Positions 1-5,421 of a stretch of DNA of 5,421 nucleotides are shown in pieces. Both the position numbers and the translations under genes were made by a program. Position 1 is the stretch's first letter, and every line of letters begins with the position of its first letter. The notes under the pieces were generated by a model, which had not been told where the DNA came from, ran no database searches, and worked only from the letters and a program-made list of their open reading frames with translations. The DNA comes from Acidobacteriota bacterium (GTDB lineage: Bacteria > Acidobacteriota > Polarisedimenticolia > QHYA01), in NCBI GenBank assembly GCA_003223995.1, contig QHYA01000210.1:1-5421 (forward strand), read 5' to 3'.

Positions 1-1066
1 CGATCACCCCCAGCAGCACTCCGACCGCCCCTCCCACCACCGATAGGATCACCGCTTCGAGCAGGAACTGGGCCAAAACGTGCCGCCCCTTCGCGCCGAT
101 GGCCATCCGCACACCGATCTCGCGGGTGCGCTCCGTCACGGACACCAGCATGATGTTCATGATCCCGATGCCGCCGACGAGCAGCGAGATTGCCGCGACG
201 GAGCCGAGAAGGATCGACAGGGTCCTGCTGCTCTGCTCCGCCATGGAGGCGATCTCCTCCTGGGAACGCATCATGAAGTCATCTTCCTGAGCGGGGCCAA
301 GGCGGTGCCTTTGCCGGAGCAGGGCCCGGATTTCCTGCTGCGCCAGGGAAACAGCCTCCGGGGACAGGGCCGAGACATAGATGATCGAGAGCTTGATCTT
401 TCCGATGAGACGTTTCATCACGGTCGTGTAGGGAGCGGCGAGCAGATCGTCCTGATCCTGCCCCATCACGTTCCCCCCTTTCTTTTCCAGCACACCGACG
501 ATCTTGAAGGGGACGTTCTTGATGCGGACCATCTTCCCCAGGGCGCCTCCCTGCGGGAAAAGGCTGTCCGCCACTGTCCTCCCCAGCACGCAAACCTTCG
601 AGGCGCCCTTGACGTCCTCCTCCGTGAAGAAACTCCCCTCCTCCACGTTCCAGGTGCGGATGAAGGGCCAGTCGACCCCCACTCCATACACCGTGGTGCC
701 CCAGTTCAGCTCGCCAGCCACGACCTGCGCGGCCGTTCTGATCCCCGGTGAGACGTAACTCACCGAGGGGCACTCCGTCCCGATGGCGTTGGCGTCGTCC
801 TCCGTCAAGTTGGACTGGCCCGTGTAGATGCGCGCCCCCGACTGTGTCACCGCCCCGGGGAACACCATGATGAAGTTGCTCCCGAGCGATGTGATCGACG
901 ACTGGATCGTTCGCGAGGCCCCCGAACCGATGGACACCATCGCAATGACGCAACCGACACCGATCACGATCCCGAGCATCGTGAGCGATGATCGGAGCTT
1001 GTTTCGCAGGAGCGTCTTGAGCCCCACCTTCAGGATGCTCCCCGTCCGAATCAGGACGATCCTCAT
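1..1066 (-). CDS. MacB-type ABC transporter permease (FtsX family), 3' end cut by window edge
   Basis: Inner-membrane subunit of a MacAB-type efflux pump. I translated it by hand; the frame is open for all 355 visible codons. An N-terminal amphipathic stretch (KTLLRNKLRSSLTMLGIVIG, about residues 17-36) leads into TM1 (about 26-48). A periplasmic region of about 230 residues follows, then TM2 (about 282-310, with VGGIGIMNIML), the cytoplasmic coupling motif REIGVRMAIGA (315-325), and the start of TM3 (about 333-355). This is the classic MacB_PCD plus FtsX architecture. Such standalone permeases usually have about 400-410 residues, so only TM4 and the tail should be missing. The ATG overlaps the ATPase stop as ATGA (1063-1066), indicating translational coupling. 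In E. coli MacB the ATPase and permease are one polypeptide; here they are separate genes. The substrate cannot be inferred. Confidence 0.95.
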   Translation of the reverse strand, partial: MRIVLIRTGSILKVGLKTLLRNKLRSSLTMLGIVIGVGCVIAMVSIGSGASRTIQSSITSLGSNFIMVFPGAVTQSGARIYTGQSNLTEDDANAIGTECPSVSYVSPGIRTAAQVVAGELNWGTTVYGVGVDWPFIRTWNVEEGSFFTEEDVKGASKVCVLGRTVADSLFPQGGALGKMVRIKNVPFKIVGVLEKKGGNVMGQDQDDLLAAPYTTVMKRLIGKIKLSIIYVSALSPEAVSLAQQEIRALLRQRHRLGPAQEDDFMMRSQEEIASMAEQSSRTLSILLGSVAAISLLVGGIGIMNIMLVSVTERTREIGVRMAIGAKGRHVLAQFLLEAVILSVVGGAVGVLLGVI

Positions 1067-1809
1067 CGCATCGGCCCTCCCCCCATGACCCTCTCGCGGG
1101 CCGCAATGGGGCGCTGCTCGAGCGGCTCGTCGCTGACGATCCGCCCGTCGAGCATGTGGAGGATCCGCCGGGCGTGCCTGGCGATGTCCGGCTCGTGCGT
1201 GATGAGAAGCACGGTCTTACCCTGCTCGTTGAGCTGCTGGAAAAGGCCGATCACCTCCTCTGAAGTCCGCGAGTCCAGGTTGCCCGTCGGCTCGTCGGCG
1301 AGCAGCAGGGGCGGGTCGGTGATCAGGGCTCGGGCGATGGCGACCCGCTGCTGCTCGCCCCCCGACATCTGCGAGGGGTAATGAGCCTCCCGGCCGGAAA
1401 GACCCACGCGGGCCAGGGCCCTGCGCGCGCGCTCGATGCGATCCTTCGCGCCGAGAGGCTCCCTCCCATAGAGAAGCGGCAGCTCCACATTCTCGAGGGC
1501 CGAGGTCCGGGGAAGCAGGTTGAAGTTCTGGAAGACGAAGCCGATCCTGGCATTCCGGACTTCCGCCCGCTCGTCGGCGCCGAGCTCCGAGACATCGGTT
1601 CCATCGAGGACGTAGCGGCCCGAGGTTGGCCGGTCGAGACAGCCGAGAACGTTCATGAACGTCGATTTCCCCGAGCCCGACGGCCCCATCACGGCCACGA
1701 ACTCCCCCTTGCGAACAGCCAGCTCCACACGATCCAGCGCGCGCACCTCGACATCGCCCATCCTGTAGATCTTGACGAGGCCATAGGTCTCGATGAGGGG
1801 TGGACTCAA
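1063..1809 (-). CDS. MacB/LolD-type ABC transporter ATP-binding protein
   Basis: Cytoplasmic nucleotide-binding subunit that would power the adjoining FtsX permease. Its 248 residues carry the full motif set: Walker A GPSGSGKST (42-50), Q-loop Gln94 in FVFQNFNLLP, signature MSGGEQQRVAIARAL (148-162, Glu in place of the consensus fourth position), Walker B LLLADEP (168-174), D-loop NLDS (177-180) and switch His205 in ITHE. The opening IETYGLVKIYRMGDVEVRALD matches the MacB/LolD subfamily, which typically has a GD(V/I)EV segment. The start codon is TTG at 1809, overlapping the adaptor's TGA stop (TTGA, 1806-1809). It is supported by a GGAGG-type ribosome site 5 bases upstream and by correct family spacing; no in-frame ATG fits better. 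The C-terminal tail after about residue 230 is short and unremarkable. Intact and very probably functional. Confidence 0.96.
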   Translation of the reverse strand: MSPPLIETYGLVKIYRMGDVEVRALDRVELAVRKGEFVAVMGPSGSGKSTFMNVLGCLDRPTSGRYVLDGTDVSELGADERAEVRNARIGFVFQNFNLLPRTSALENVELPLLYGREPLGAKDRIERARRALARVGLSGREAHYPSQMSGGEQQRVAIARALITDPPLLLADEPTGNLDSRTSEEVIGLFQQLNEQGKTVLLITHEPDIARHARRILHMLDGRIVSDEPLEQRPIAARERVMGGGPMR

Positions 1810-3110
1810 AACATCCTTCCTCCCGGGAACCGCGAGGAGGAATCGGCCTTCGTCGTCGCGAGCCCCGTCGTGATCCTGTCCCCCTCCTTGATCTCACCCT
1901 CCAGCACCTCCGTGTACATCCCGTCGGAGATGCCCGTGCGGATCGAGACGGGTTTCAGCTCTTCCGCGCCGACGAGCAGATAGACGTTTTGCGTTCCCCT
2001 CTCCCCGCGCCCTGCCGCACTGTGGCCAGGGACGCTGACATTGCCGTTGCTGGCTCCCGTGCGGGCCGCCACGGGGGGCCGGGAGCGCAGTGCCGCGCTC
2101 TGGCCAGGGGCGCTGGCACTGCCGCTGCCGGTTTGCGCTGTAGCCGCCTCCTCGGGGGGGCGGAAGCGCAGGGCTGCGCTCGGAACCCGCAGGACATTGT
2201 GGACACGGGCCACCTCGATCGCGACGTTGGCCGCCATCTGAGGGCGAAGCTTCCCTTCGGGGTTGTCCACCTGGATGATGACCGGATAGGTGATAACGTT
2301 CTGGCTGATCGTGGCATTCAGGCGGATCTGGGAAATGCGCCCCCGAAACTCCTTGTCGGGATAGGCGTCCACGGTGAACTTGGTGTGCTGGCCGACACGC
2401 ACCCTGCCGATGTCGGACTGATCCACATCGGCCTGCACCTGCATCTTCGTCAGGTCCTGGGCGATCGTGAAGAGAGTCGGAGCCTGGAAGGAGGCGGCGA
2501 CGGTCTGCCCGACGTCGAACTGCCGGGCGACGACGACCCCATCGATGGGAGAGACGATCTTCGTGTACCTGAGGTTGGTCTCCGCCTGATCCAGCGCCGC
2601 CTGGGACTGTCGGACTTCGGCCACAGCCTCGTCGTAGGCTGCCTTGGCGGCATCAAAGTCCGCTTGCGGGGCGAGGTTGTCGGCGAGCAGGCGCTGCTGG
2701 CGGTGCAAGTTGATCTCGGCGTTGCGCATCTGGACCTCTTTCTGGAGGAGGTCCGCTTTGTGCTGCTCGACGGCGGCCTGGAAAGGAGTGGGGTCGATTT
2801 CGGCCAGAAGCTGGCCTTGCTTGACCGGACTGTTGAAGTCGGCATGGAGACGGGAGATGATCCCGGAAACCTGACTCCCCACCAGGACCGTGGTGACTGC
2901 CGAGAGGGTCCCCGTGGCGGTCACGGAGGCGACGATGTCGCCCCGCCCCACATTCTCCGTGCGGTACTTCTCTTCGGCCTGCCGCCCCGCACGCTGCACG
3001 AGGAACCCCGCAGCGGCCGCGATCGCACCCAGAACCGCGAGCAGCACGAGCCAGCGGCGAACCCTGACCGCGATCGAAGGCTTGAGGTTTGAAACCTCTT
3101 CCGGTTGCAT
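1806..3110 (-). CDS. macA: MacA-like periplasmic adaptor subunit (HlyD/RND-MFP family)
   Basis: Membrane-fusion protein of a tripartite efflux system, anchored in the inner membrane and joining the MacB-type pump to an outer-membrane channel. 434 residues. One N-terminal membrane anchor (about 20-38, WLVLLAVLGAIAAAAGFLV) follows a basic cytoplasmic stretch. A barrel-sandwich half (about 55-105) precedes a coiled-coil hairpin (about 110-178, with KEVQMRNAEINLHRQQRLL). The second lipoyl half is YTKIVSPIDGVVVARQFDVGQ (182-202), then the beta-barrel (about 220-300) and the membrane-proximal domain (about 305-415). Residues about 315-372 are a Gly/Ser/Ala/Pro-rich insert made of an imperfect tandem repeat (separate entry). 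The ATG at 3110 lacks a strong Shine-Dalgarno sequence, but the anchor begins normally from it. The stop overlaps the ATPase start. The symbol rests on family and gene order, not proven orthology to E. coli MacA. Confidence 0.95.
   Translation of the reverse strand: MQPEEVSNLKPSIAVRVRRWLVLLAVLGAIAAAAGFLVQRAGRQAEEKYRTENVGRGDIVASVTATGTLSAVTTVLVGSQVSGIISRLHADFNSPVKQGQLLAEIDPTPFQAAVEQHKADLLQKEVQMRNAEINLHRQQRLLADNLAPQADFDAAKAAYDEAVAEVRQSQAALDQAETNLRYTKIVSPIDGVVVARQFDVGQTVAASFQAPTLFTIAQDLTKMQVQADVDQSDIGRVRVGQHTKFTVDAYPDKEFRGRISQIRLNATISQNVITYPVIIQVDNPEGKLRPQMAANVAIEVARVHNVLRVPSAALRFRPPEEAATAQTGSGSASAPGQSAALRSRPPVAARTGASNGNVSVPGHSAAGRGERGTQNVYLLVGAEELKPVSIRTGISDGMYTEVLEGEIKEGDRITTGLATTKADSSSRFPGGRMF
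1815..1823 (-). promoter_or_regulatory. Ribosome binding site for the TTG-started ATPase
   Basis: The sense strand reads GGAGGAAGG ending 5 bases before the TTG at 1809. It lies within the last codons of the adaptor gene. It decides the unusual TTG start, since no ATG is available in that frame near the family's normal N-terminus. Confidence 0.7.
2013..2171 (-). repeat. Imperfect in-frame tandem duplication inside the adaptor gene
   Basis: Two adjacent copies, 2013-2090 (78 bases) and 2091-2171 (81 bases), are recognisable in both DNA and protein. In the best-matched part, 2013-2053 against 2091-2131, 34 of 41 bases agree by eye. At protein level the units are residues 315-341 (RFRPP...APGQSAAL) and 342-367 (RSRPP...VPGHSAAG). 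The family's own strand just before them, VPSAALRFRPP (309-319), has the same core, and a degenerate third echo follows at 360-369. The insert is therefore probably a partial duplication of the native strand plus linker, keeping the reading frame. Confidence 0.75.
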
Positions 3111-3273
3111 GGAAATGACCCGGCGCCGAATTGCACAGGCGTCGAGGACAAGGTATCAGCAGATGTGCTTGCGCGCTACTGGCCCGGGCCAACGTTTCCG
3201 CATGCTGCAACGGCTGTCCGGTAGCGACCGGCGAAGATCCTCCCCGCCTGCGATGGGAAGGCGAGGTCCTCGG
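3111..3273. other. Intergenic gap between DUF4242 gene and adaptor operon
   Basis: 163 bases without a supportable gene. It holds a 5-bp inverted repeat CCGGT-AGCG-ACCGG (3218-3231), a perfect palindrome GGCCCGGGCC (3181-3190) and CGGCGCCG (3121-3128). None is followed by a T-run on the sense strand, so none is a convincing intrinsic terminator. A promoter for the efflux operon would be expected here, but I see no good -35/-10 pair. The GATACC at about 3150 is the best -10-like string and has no convincing partner. Confidence 0.5.
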
Positions 3274-3546
3274 TCATTCCGACGTGGTGGGATCGATGAT
3301 CTCCCGCACTTGCGAGATGCGGTTTGCTGGAAAGCCGCCCTGGCGCGCGTGTTCGTGCACGGCCTCTTGATTCGGCGCAATGTACACGCAGTACACCTTG
3401 TCGTCCGTCACGTAGCTCTGAACCCACTGAATCTGAGACCCCATCTGGCGCAGCACGCTGCACGACTTCTTCGACATGGCCTGCAGATCCTGTGGCGTCA
3501 AATTCCCCGCACCTGGGAACTCCCTCTCGATCACGTACTTGGGCAT
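3274..3546 (-). CDS. DUF4242 domain protein (SCO4226-like, putative nickel-binding)
   Basis: A 90-residue, single-domain cytoplasmic protein with no signal peptide or membrane segment. It begins MPKYVIEREFPGAG. The family hallmarks are WVQSYVTDDKVYCVYIAPN (41-59), EAVHEHARQGGFPANRI (61-77) and the end EIIDP (82-86), all typical of DUF4242, a small ferredoxin-like alpha/beta fold. Streptomyces SCO4226 from this family is reported to bind nickel. The His/Cys/Glu residues here (Cys29, Cys53, His64, His66) could bind metal, but that is inference. The frame extends upstream to 3657, but the start at 3546 is preferred: GGAGG lies 6 bases before it, and the upstream residues look like untranslated sequence. 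The gene follows the selenoprotein gene by 73 bases, so co-transcription is plausible. It ends at a normal TGA; readthrough gives only low-complexity Arg/Ser-rich sequence. Confidence 0.88.
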   Translation of the reverse strand: MPKYVIEREFPGAGNLTPQDLQAMSKKSCSVLRQMGSQIQWVQSYVTDDKVYCVYIAPNQEAVHEHARQGGFPANRISQVREIIDPTTSE

Positions 3547-3552
3547 GAGCCT

Positions 3553-3557
3553 CCTCC
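3553..3557 (-). promoter_or_regulatory. Ribosome binding site fixing the DUF4242 start
   Basis: The sense strand has GGGAGGAG just before GCTC-ATG. The GGAGG core sits 6 bases upstream of the ATG at 3546, which favours this start over the longer frame reaching 3657. Confidence 0.7.
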
Positions 3558-3619
3558 CTTCCTCTTGTGAATTGCTCGTCCCGCTCCGCGCTCGTTGCTC
3601 GCCATCCAGGGCCCTTCGA

Positions 3620-4015
3620 TCACTGCTTGACGAGGTCGTGCAGGGCTTTCCGCACATCCTCGATTTTCACCTGATGGTCGGGCTCCTTCCAGAGCACCGT
3701 CCCGTCGGCCGAGCGGATCACGAGCCCATGTGACTTGAAGCCGAGCTTCTTGACCGTTTCCAGCGCCTCCGGCGTAGTGGCGTCAATGTTTCGAGCCTTG
3801 ACCTTTCCCGGGAACTCCTGCTCGAGCCCGCTCACGGCGGGCATGACCCTGGCGCAGATCGGTCAGCCGGGAAGGTAGTAATAAACCACCTCCAGCCGTT
3901 CGGCCTTGGCAGCGCCTTCCGGAGATGCTCCCTCGGCGGCCGCCATCGAACCCCGATGACCTATCACGGCCAGGATGAGAAAGGCCGCGACCGCGAGCCG
4001 TTCGAGCCTTTTCAT
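3620..4015 (-). CDS. Thioredoxin-like selenoprotein, secreted, with UxxC active site (TGA read as Sec)
   Basis: Predicted extracytoplasmic thiol/selenol oxidoreductase of 131 residues if the in-frame TGA at 3865-3863 is read as selenocysteine 51. Residues 1-28 look like a signal peptide or anchor: MKRLERL, then hydrophobic AVAAFLILAVIG, then SMAAAE, which offers a cleavage site. The thioredoxin fold follows: strand LEVVYYYLPG (41-50), active site U51-P-I-C54, helix to about 67, then VKARNIDATTPEALETVKKLGF, LVIRSADGTVLW and a C-terminal helix ending DLVKQ. The TGA falls exactly where CxxC proteins have their first Cys, one base from TGC, and homology-like sequence continues in the same frame on both sides. 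The start at 4015 has GGAGGG 8 bases upstream and gives a proper signal peptide; the GTG at 4123 does not. The usual cis-Pro seems replaced (KSHGLVI). A damaged Cys gene is the main alternative. Confidence 0.82.
3826..3842 (-). promoter_or_regulatory. Candidate bacterial SECIS hairpin downstream of the Sec TGA
   Basis: The sense strand reads GCCCGC-CGTGA-GCGGGC: a perfect 6-bp stem with a 5-base loop. The loop starts 27 bases after the TGA. Bacterial SECIS elements lie in the coding region just 3' of UGA, with a small apical loop carrying G among its first two bases, roughly 16-37 bases downstream; this one has G at loop position 2, followed by U. A possible lower stem, UCUGC near the TGA (3858-3854) with GCAGG (3821-3817), could extend it. 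The hairpin would be bound by SelB with GTP and Sec-tRNA. Not folded computationally. Confidence 0.65.
3863..3865 (-). other. In-frame TGA, probable selenocysteine codon
   Basis: The sense codons run CTT CCC GGC TGA CCG ATC TGC, giving L-P-G-U-P-I-C. The TGA occupies the first cysteine position of a CxxC thioredoxin motif. The next base is C; UGAC is a weak termination context in E. coli. Every gene end visible in the window is TGA, so this codon needs local recoding rather than a different genetic code. Confidence 0.82.
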
Positions 4016-4041
4016 CCCTGCGTCCCTCCGAGACGGGTCAT
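4012..4041 (-). other. Possible 9-codon leader ORF overlapping the selenoprotein start
   Basis: ATG at 4041 opens a reading frame MTRLGGTQG that ends in TGA at 4014-4012. That stop overlaps the selenoprotein ATG as ATGA. It has its own GGAGGG (4046-4051), with a rather short 4-base spacer. It could couple translation into the selenoprotein gene, but a frame this short can arise by chance, especially since the two Shine-Dalgarno copies are a direct repeat. Confidence 0.25.
4024..4029 (-). promoter_or_regulatory. Ribosome binding site for the selenoprotein start
   Basis: GGAGGG on the sense strand ends 8 bases before the ATG at 4015. It is part of the second copy of an 11-base direct repeat, TCGGAGGGACG, found at 4043-4053 and 4021-4031. 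Confidence 0.6.
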
Positions 4042-4123
4042 CCGTCCCTCCGAACGGCAGTTTACAGCTTCGCTCGCGCACACGCAGCCGGATTGACTGA
4101 GCATCCGTGCCCCAGAATTCCAC

Positions 4124-5421
4124 TCACGGGCCGGTGATCGGCACCTGGTGGAAGTTGGGAACCGGCACACCGCTGGCGTTCACGACCCAGTTCGTGGCTG
4201 GATTGCGCGAGAAGCCATAGCTGAGGGTACCGTTTCCCCGGATGCGGCTCGCGAGCTGGAGCGTCACCGTGTTGCCCGATGTCGAGACCGACGTGACAGA
4301 CACGGGCGCCCCGTCGTCGTACGCGAGGAACGGAGCCGTCTCCCCGCCGGAAACGGGCGCGTCATAGACGATATCGACGGACTTACGGTGGAAGTCCTGG
4401 AACCGGACCGACGTCTGGCGTGCACCGGCGTCGATCGGCTGGCCGTAGATCAGCTCTCGCGCTGCCACGGCGAACCGGGCGCCCACAGCCTTGTATCCGG
4501 CCACGGTCAGGTGAACGGTGTCCGCTCGAGGCTGGTCCATCGTCGTGATGAGCGCGGTACGACTGTCCTGTGTCTCCTGCTCGCGCTGGGCCTCCTTGAT
4601 AGCCAGCCAGGATGCCAGATCGGACGTCTGGTCTGTCGCGAGCTGGGCATTGAGCAAGTACAGGTCCGGATTGCTGAGATCCTCGCGGTACTCCGAGAGC
4701 AGCCGCTTCAGGTCGTTGAGGTACTGGCTCGTCGTGCGTCCGACATCGCTCTCTCCCTGGTACCAGAGGAATCCCTTGATCGGCGCCGCGTAGTTCTGCA
4801 CGAGCCCCCTGTAGAGGAGCGATCCGTAGAGTGTTGCCCGGTTGTCGTGATCCGAGGCGTCGCGCTGCCACTGGCTGTAGAGGTTCGTCCCTCCCAGCGG
4901 GCCGACAATGACACCGATGGGGACCCCCGTGGCGAGGAAGGTGTCCTTGGCGAAGCGCAGCATCAGGGAGTGCTGGGGGCTCTCCGCCGAGACGGCGTCC
5001 ACCTGATCGACGCCGGAATCCATCGGCTCTGAGGCTTGCTTCCAGTTGTAGTCGTTTCCGAAGAGATGGGCCTGCTCCATCGGCGTCTCGGCGTTGGCCA
5101 GCGTGCCGGAGTAGCCCGACATGTTGCTCTGCCCGCCCGAGATGAAGACATCCCCCACCGCCACGTGGCTGAGCACGTCGGCACCGAGGATCGCGGAGTC
5201 CGAGACGCGGACCAGCCGTGCTTCGACCTCGTAGTCGCCACCGGTCGGAACTCCGGTGACGGCGAAGGTCCCCGGCTGGGACATGCCCGGGGGTAGATCG
5301 AGGGCATGGTCGGAGTAATCGTGACCGGGCAGGACGGCCGACGTGTCGCTCTCGACGACCCTCGCCTCGAGACGGGCGGGCTCCGCGCTGCTGTAGAAGA
5401 AGCGCAGCGGAAGGTCAGCGC
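4124..5421 (-). CDS. Sialate O-acetylesterase-like SGNH hydrolase, 5' end outside window
   Basis: Carbohydrate esterase of the SASA/SGNH superfamily, expected to remove O-acetyl groups from sialic acids or other sugars, often outside the cytoplasm. The open frame runs to the window edge, giving 431 visible residues from codon 5419; a Met at 5284 is internal because a beta-rich region (RFFYSSAEPARLEARVV) precedes it. Fragment numbering: the nucleophile motif GDVFISGGQSNMSG places the catalytic Ser at 98 (codon 5128-5126). The oxyanion-region LGGTN lies at 175-179 and WYQGESD at 219-225. The Asp-x-x-His motif in RADTVHLT gives Asp300 and His303 (codon 4513-4511). The last 100 or so residues are a beta-sandwich-like tail ending NFHQVPITGP. 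All catalytic blocks are present, so the enzyme looks active. The stop is 108 bases before the selenoprotein ATG. The precise substrate is uncertain. Confidence 0.9.
   Translation of the reverse strand, partial: ADLPLRFFYSSAEPARLEARVVESDTSAVLPGHDYSDHALDLPPGMSQPGTFAVTGVPTGGDYEVEARLVRVSDSAILGADVLSHVAVGDVFISGGQSNMSGYSGTLANAETPMEQAHLFGNDYNWKQASEPMDSGVDQVDAVSAESPQHSLMLRFAKDTFLATGVPIGVIVGPLGGTNLYSQWQRDASDHDNRATLYGSLLYRGLVQNYAAPIKGFLWYQGESDVGRTTSQYLNDLKRLLSEYREDLSNPDLYLLNAQLATDQTSDLASWLAIKEAQREQETQDSRTALITTMDQPRADTVHLTVAGYKAVGARFAVAARELIYGQPIDAGARQTSVRFQDFHRKSVDIVYDAPVSGGETAPFLAYDDGAPVSVTSVSTSGNTVTLQLASRIRGNGTLSYGFSRNPATNWVVNASGVPVPNFHQVPITGP

Noticed and set aside
279..1106. 275-codon minus-strand frame over the permease
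   Set aside because: Wrong frame. The frame starting at 1066 gives a classic MacB permease and stays open to the window edge.
1800..3092. 430-codon open frame on the plus strand
   Set aside because: It lies antisense to the clear MacA-type adaptor. The translation is rich in Arg, Gly, Asp and His without recognisable domains, as expected from a GC-rich shadow frame.
3218..3231. CCGGT-AGCG-ACCGG hairpin as a terminator after the DUF4242 gene
   Set aside because: The stem is only 5 bp, with no T-run after it on the sense strand. Such short GC inverted repeats are common in this composition.
3274..3276. TGA at the end of the DUF4242 gene as a second Sec codon
   Set aside because: The protein already ends at the family's normal length, and readthrough yields Arg/Ser-rich sequence with no fold or Cys motif.
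3620..3844. Separate 74-residue gene starting at ATG 3844
   Set aside because: It would begin just after the active-site motif, with only a weak AGGG close to the ATG. It is better read as the C-terminal part of the selenoprotein.
3863..3865. TGA as an ordinary nonsense mutation in a pseudogene
   Set aside because: Not excluded, but disfavoured: there is no other stop or frameshift, both sides look intact, the TGA hits the exact catalytic Cys position, and a SECIS-like hairpin follows.
3863..3865. Alternative genetic code (UGA as Trp or Gly)
   Set aside because: All five visible gene ends use TGA as stop, TGG is used for Trp, and GC content is high.
4060..4110. TAAACT as a -10 box for the selenoprotein gene
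   Set aside because: It matches the consensus only partly and has no acceptable -35 at the right spacing.
4016..4123. GTG start at 4123 extending the selenoprotein by 36 residues
   Set aside because: The extension is not signal-like and would bury the signal peptide internally. The ATG at 4015 has a good ribosome site and gives a normal N-terminus.
4148..5032. 294-codon open frame on the plus strand
   Set aside because: Antisense shadow of the esterase, which has all SGNH catalytic motifs. No domain is visible in the plus-strand translation.

Overview
The window is GC-rich bacterial DNA in which every convincing gene lies on the minus strand, so genes are read from high to low coordinates. 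Nothing identifies the species. The high GC, a MacA-type adaptor with a separate ATPase and permease, a DUF4242 protein and a probable selenoprotein fit an environmental lineage such as Acidobacteriota, Myxococcota/Deltaproteobacteria or Rokubacteria-like bacteria, but this is only a guess. All five genes whose ends are visible stop with TGA, so TGA is an ordinary stop here and the genome does not use a global UGA-sense code.

Layout in transcription order: (1) 5421-4124, the 3' part of a sialate O-acetylesterase-like SGNH hydrolase, open at the window edge; (2) 4015-3620, a secreted or membrane-anchored thioredoxin-like protein with an in-frame TGA exactly where the first active-site cysteine is expected (U-P-I-C), followed at suitable distance by a hairpin that fits a bacterial SECIS element; (3) 3546-3274, a 90-residue DUF4242 protein (SCO4226-like, putative nickel-binding family); (4) 3110-1806, a MacA/HlyD-type periplasmic adaptor; (5) 1809-1063, a MacB/LolD-type ABC ATPase; (6) 1066-1 and beyond, a MacB-type FtsX permease lacking only its last part. 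Genes 4-6 overlap by 4 bases at each junction and form a tight tripartite efflux operon. Genes 2 and 3 are 73 bases apart and may be co-transcribed.

How they work together: the ATPase and permease would form the inner-membrane pump, and the adaptor would span the periplasm to an outer-membrane channel not seen here. The selenoprotein has a signal sequence and so probably does redox chemistry outside the cytoplasm. A link between it, DUF4242 and the pump rests only on adjacency.

The main discovery candidate is the selenoprotein with its SECIS-like hairpin: standard gene calling would split it into two meaningless pieces (4123-3863 and 3844-3620). A second item is an in-frame tandem duplication of about 26 residues inside the adaptor, which appears to have copied the conserved strand next to it.
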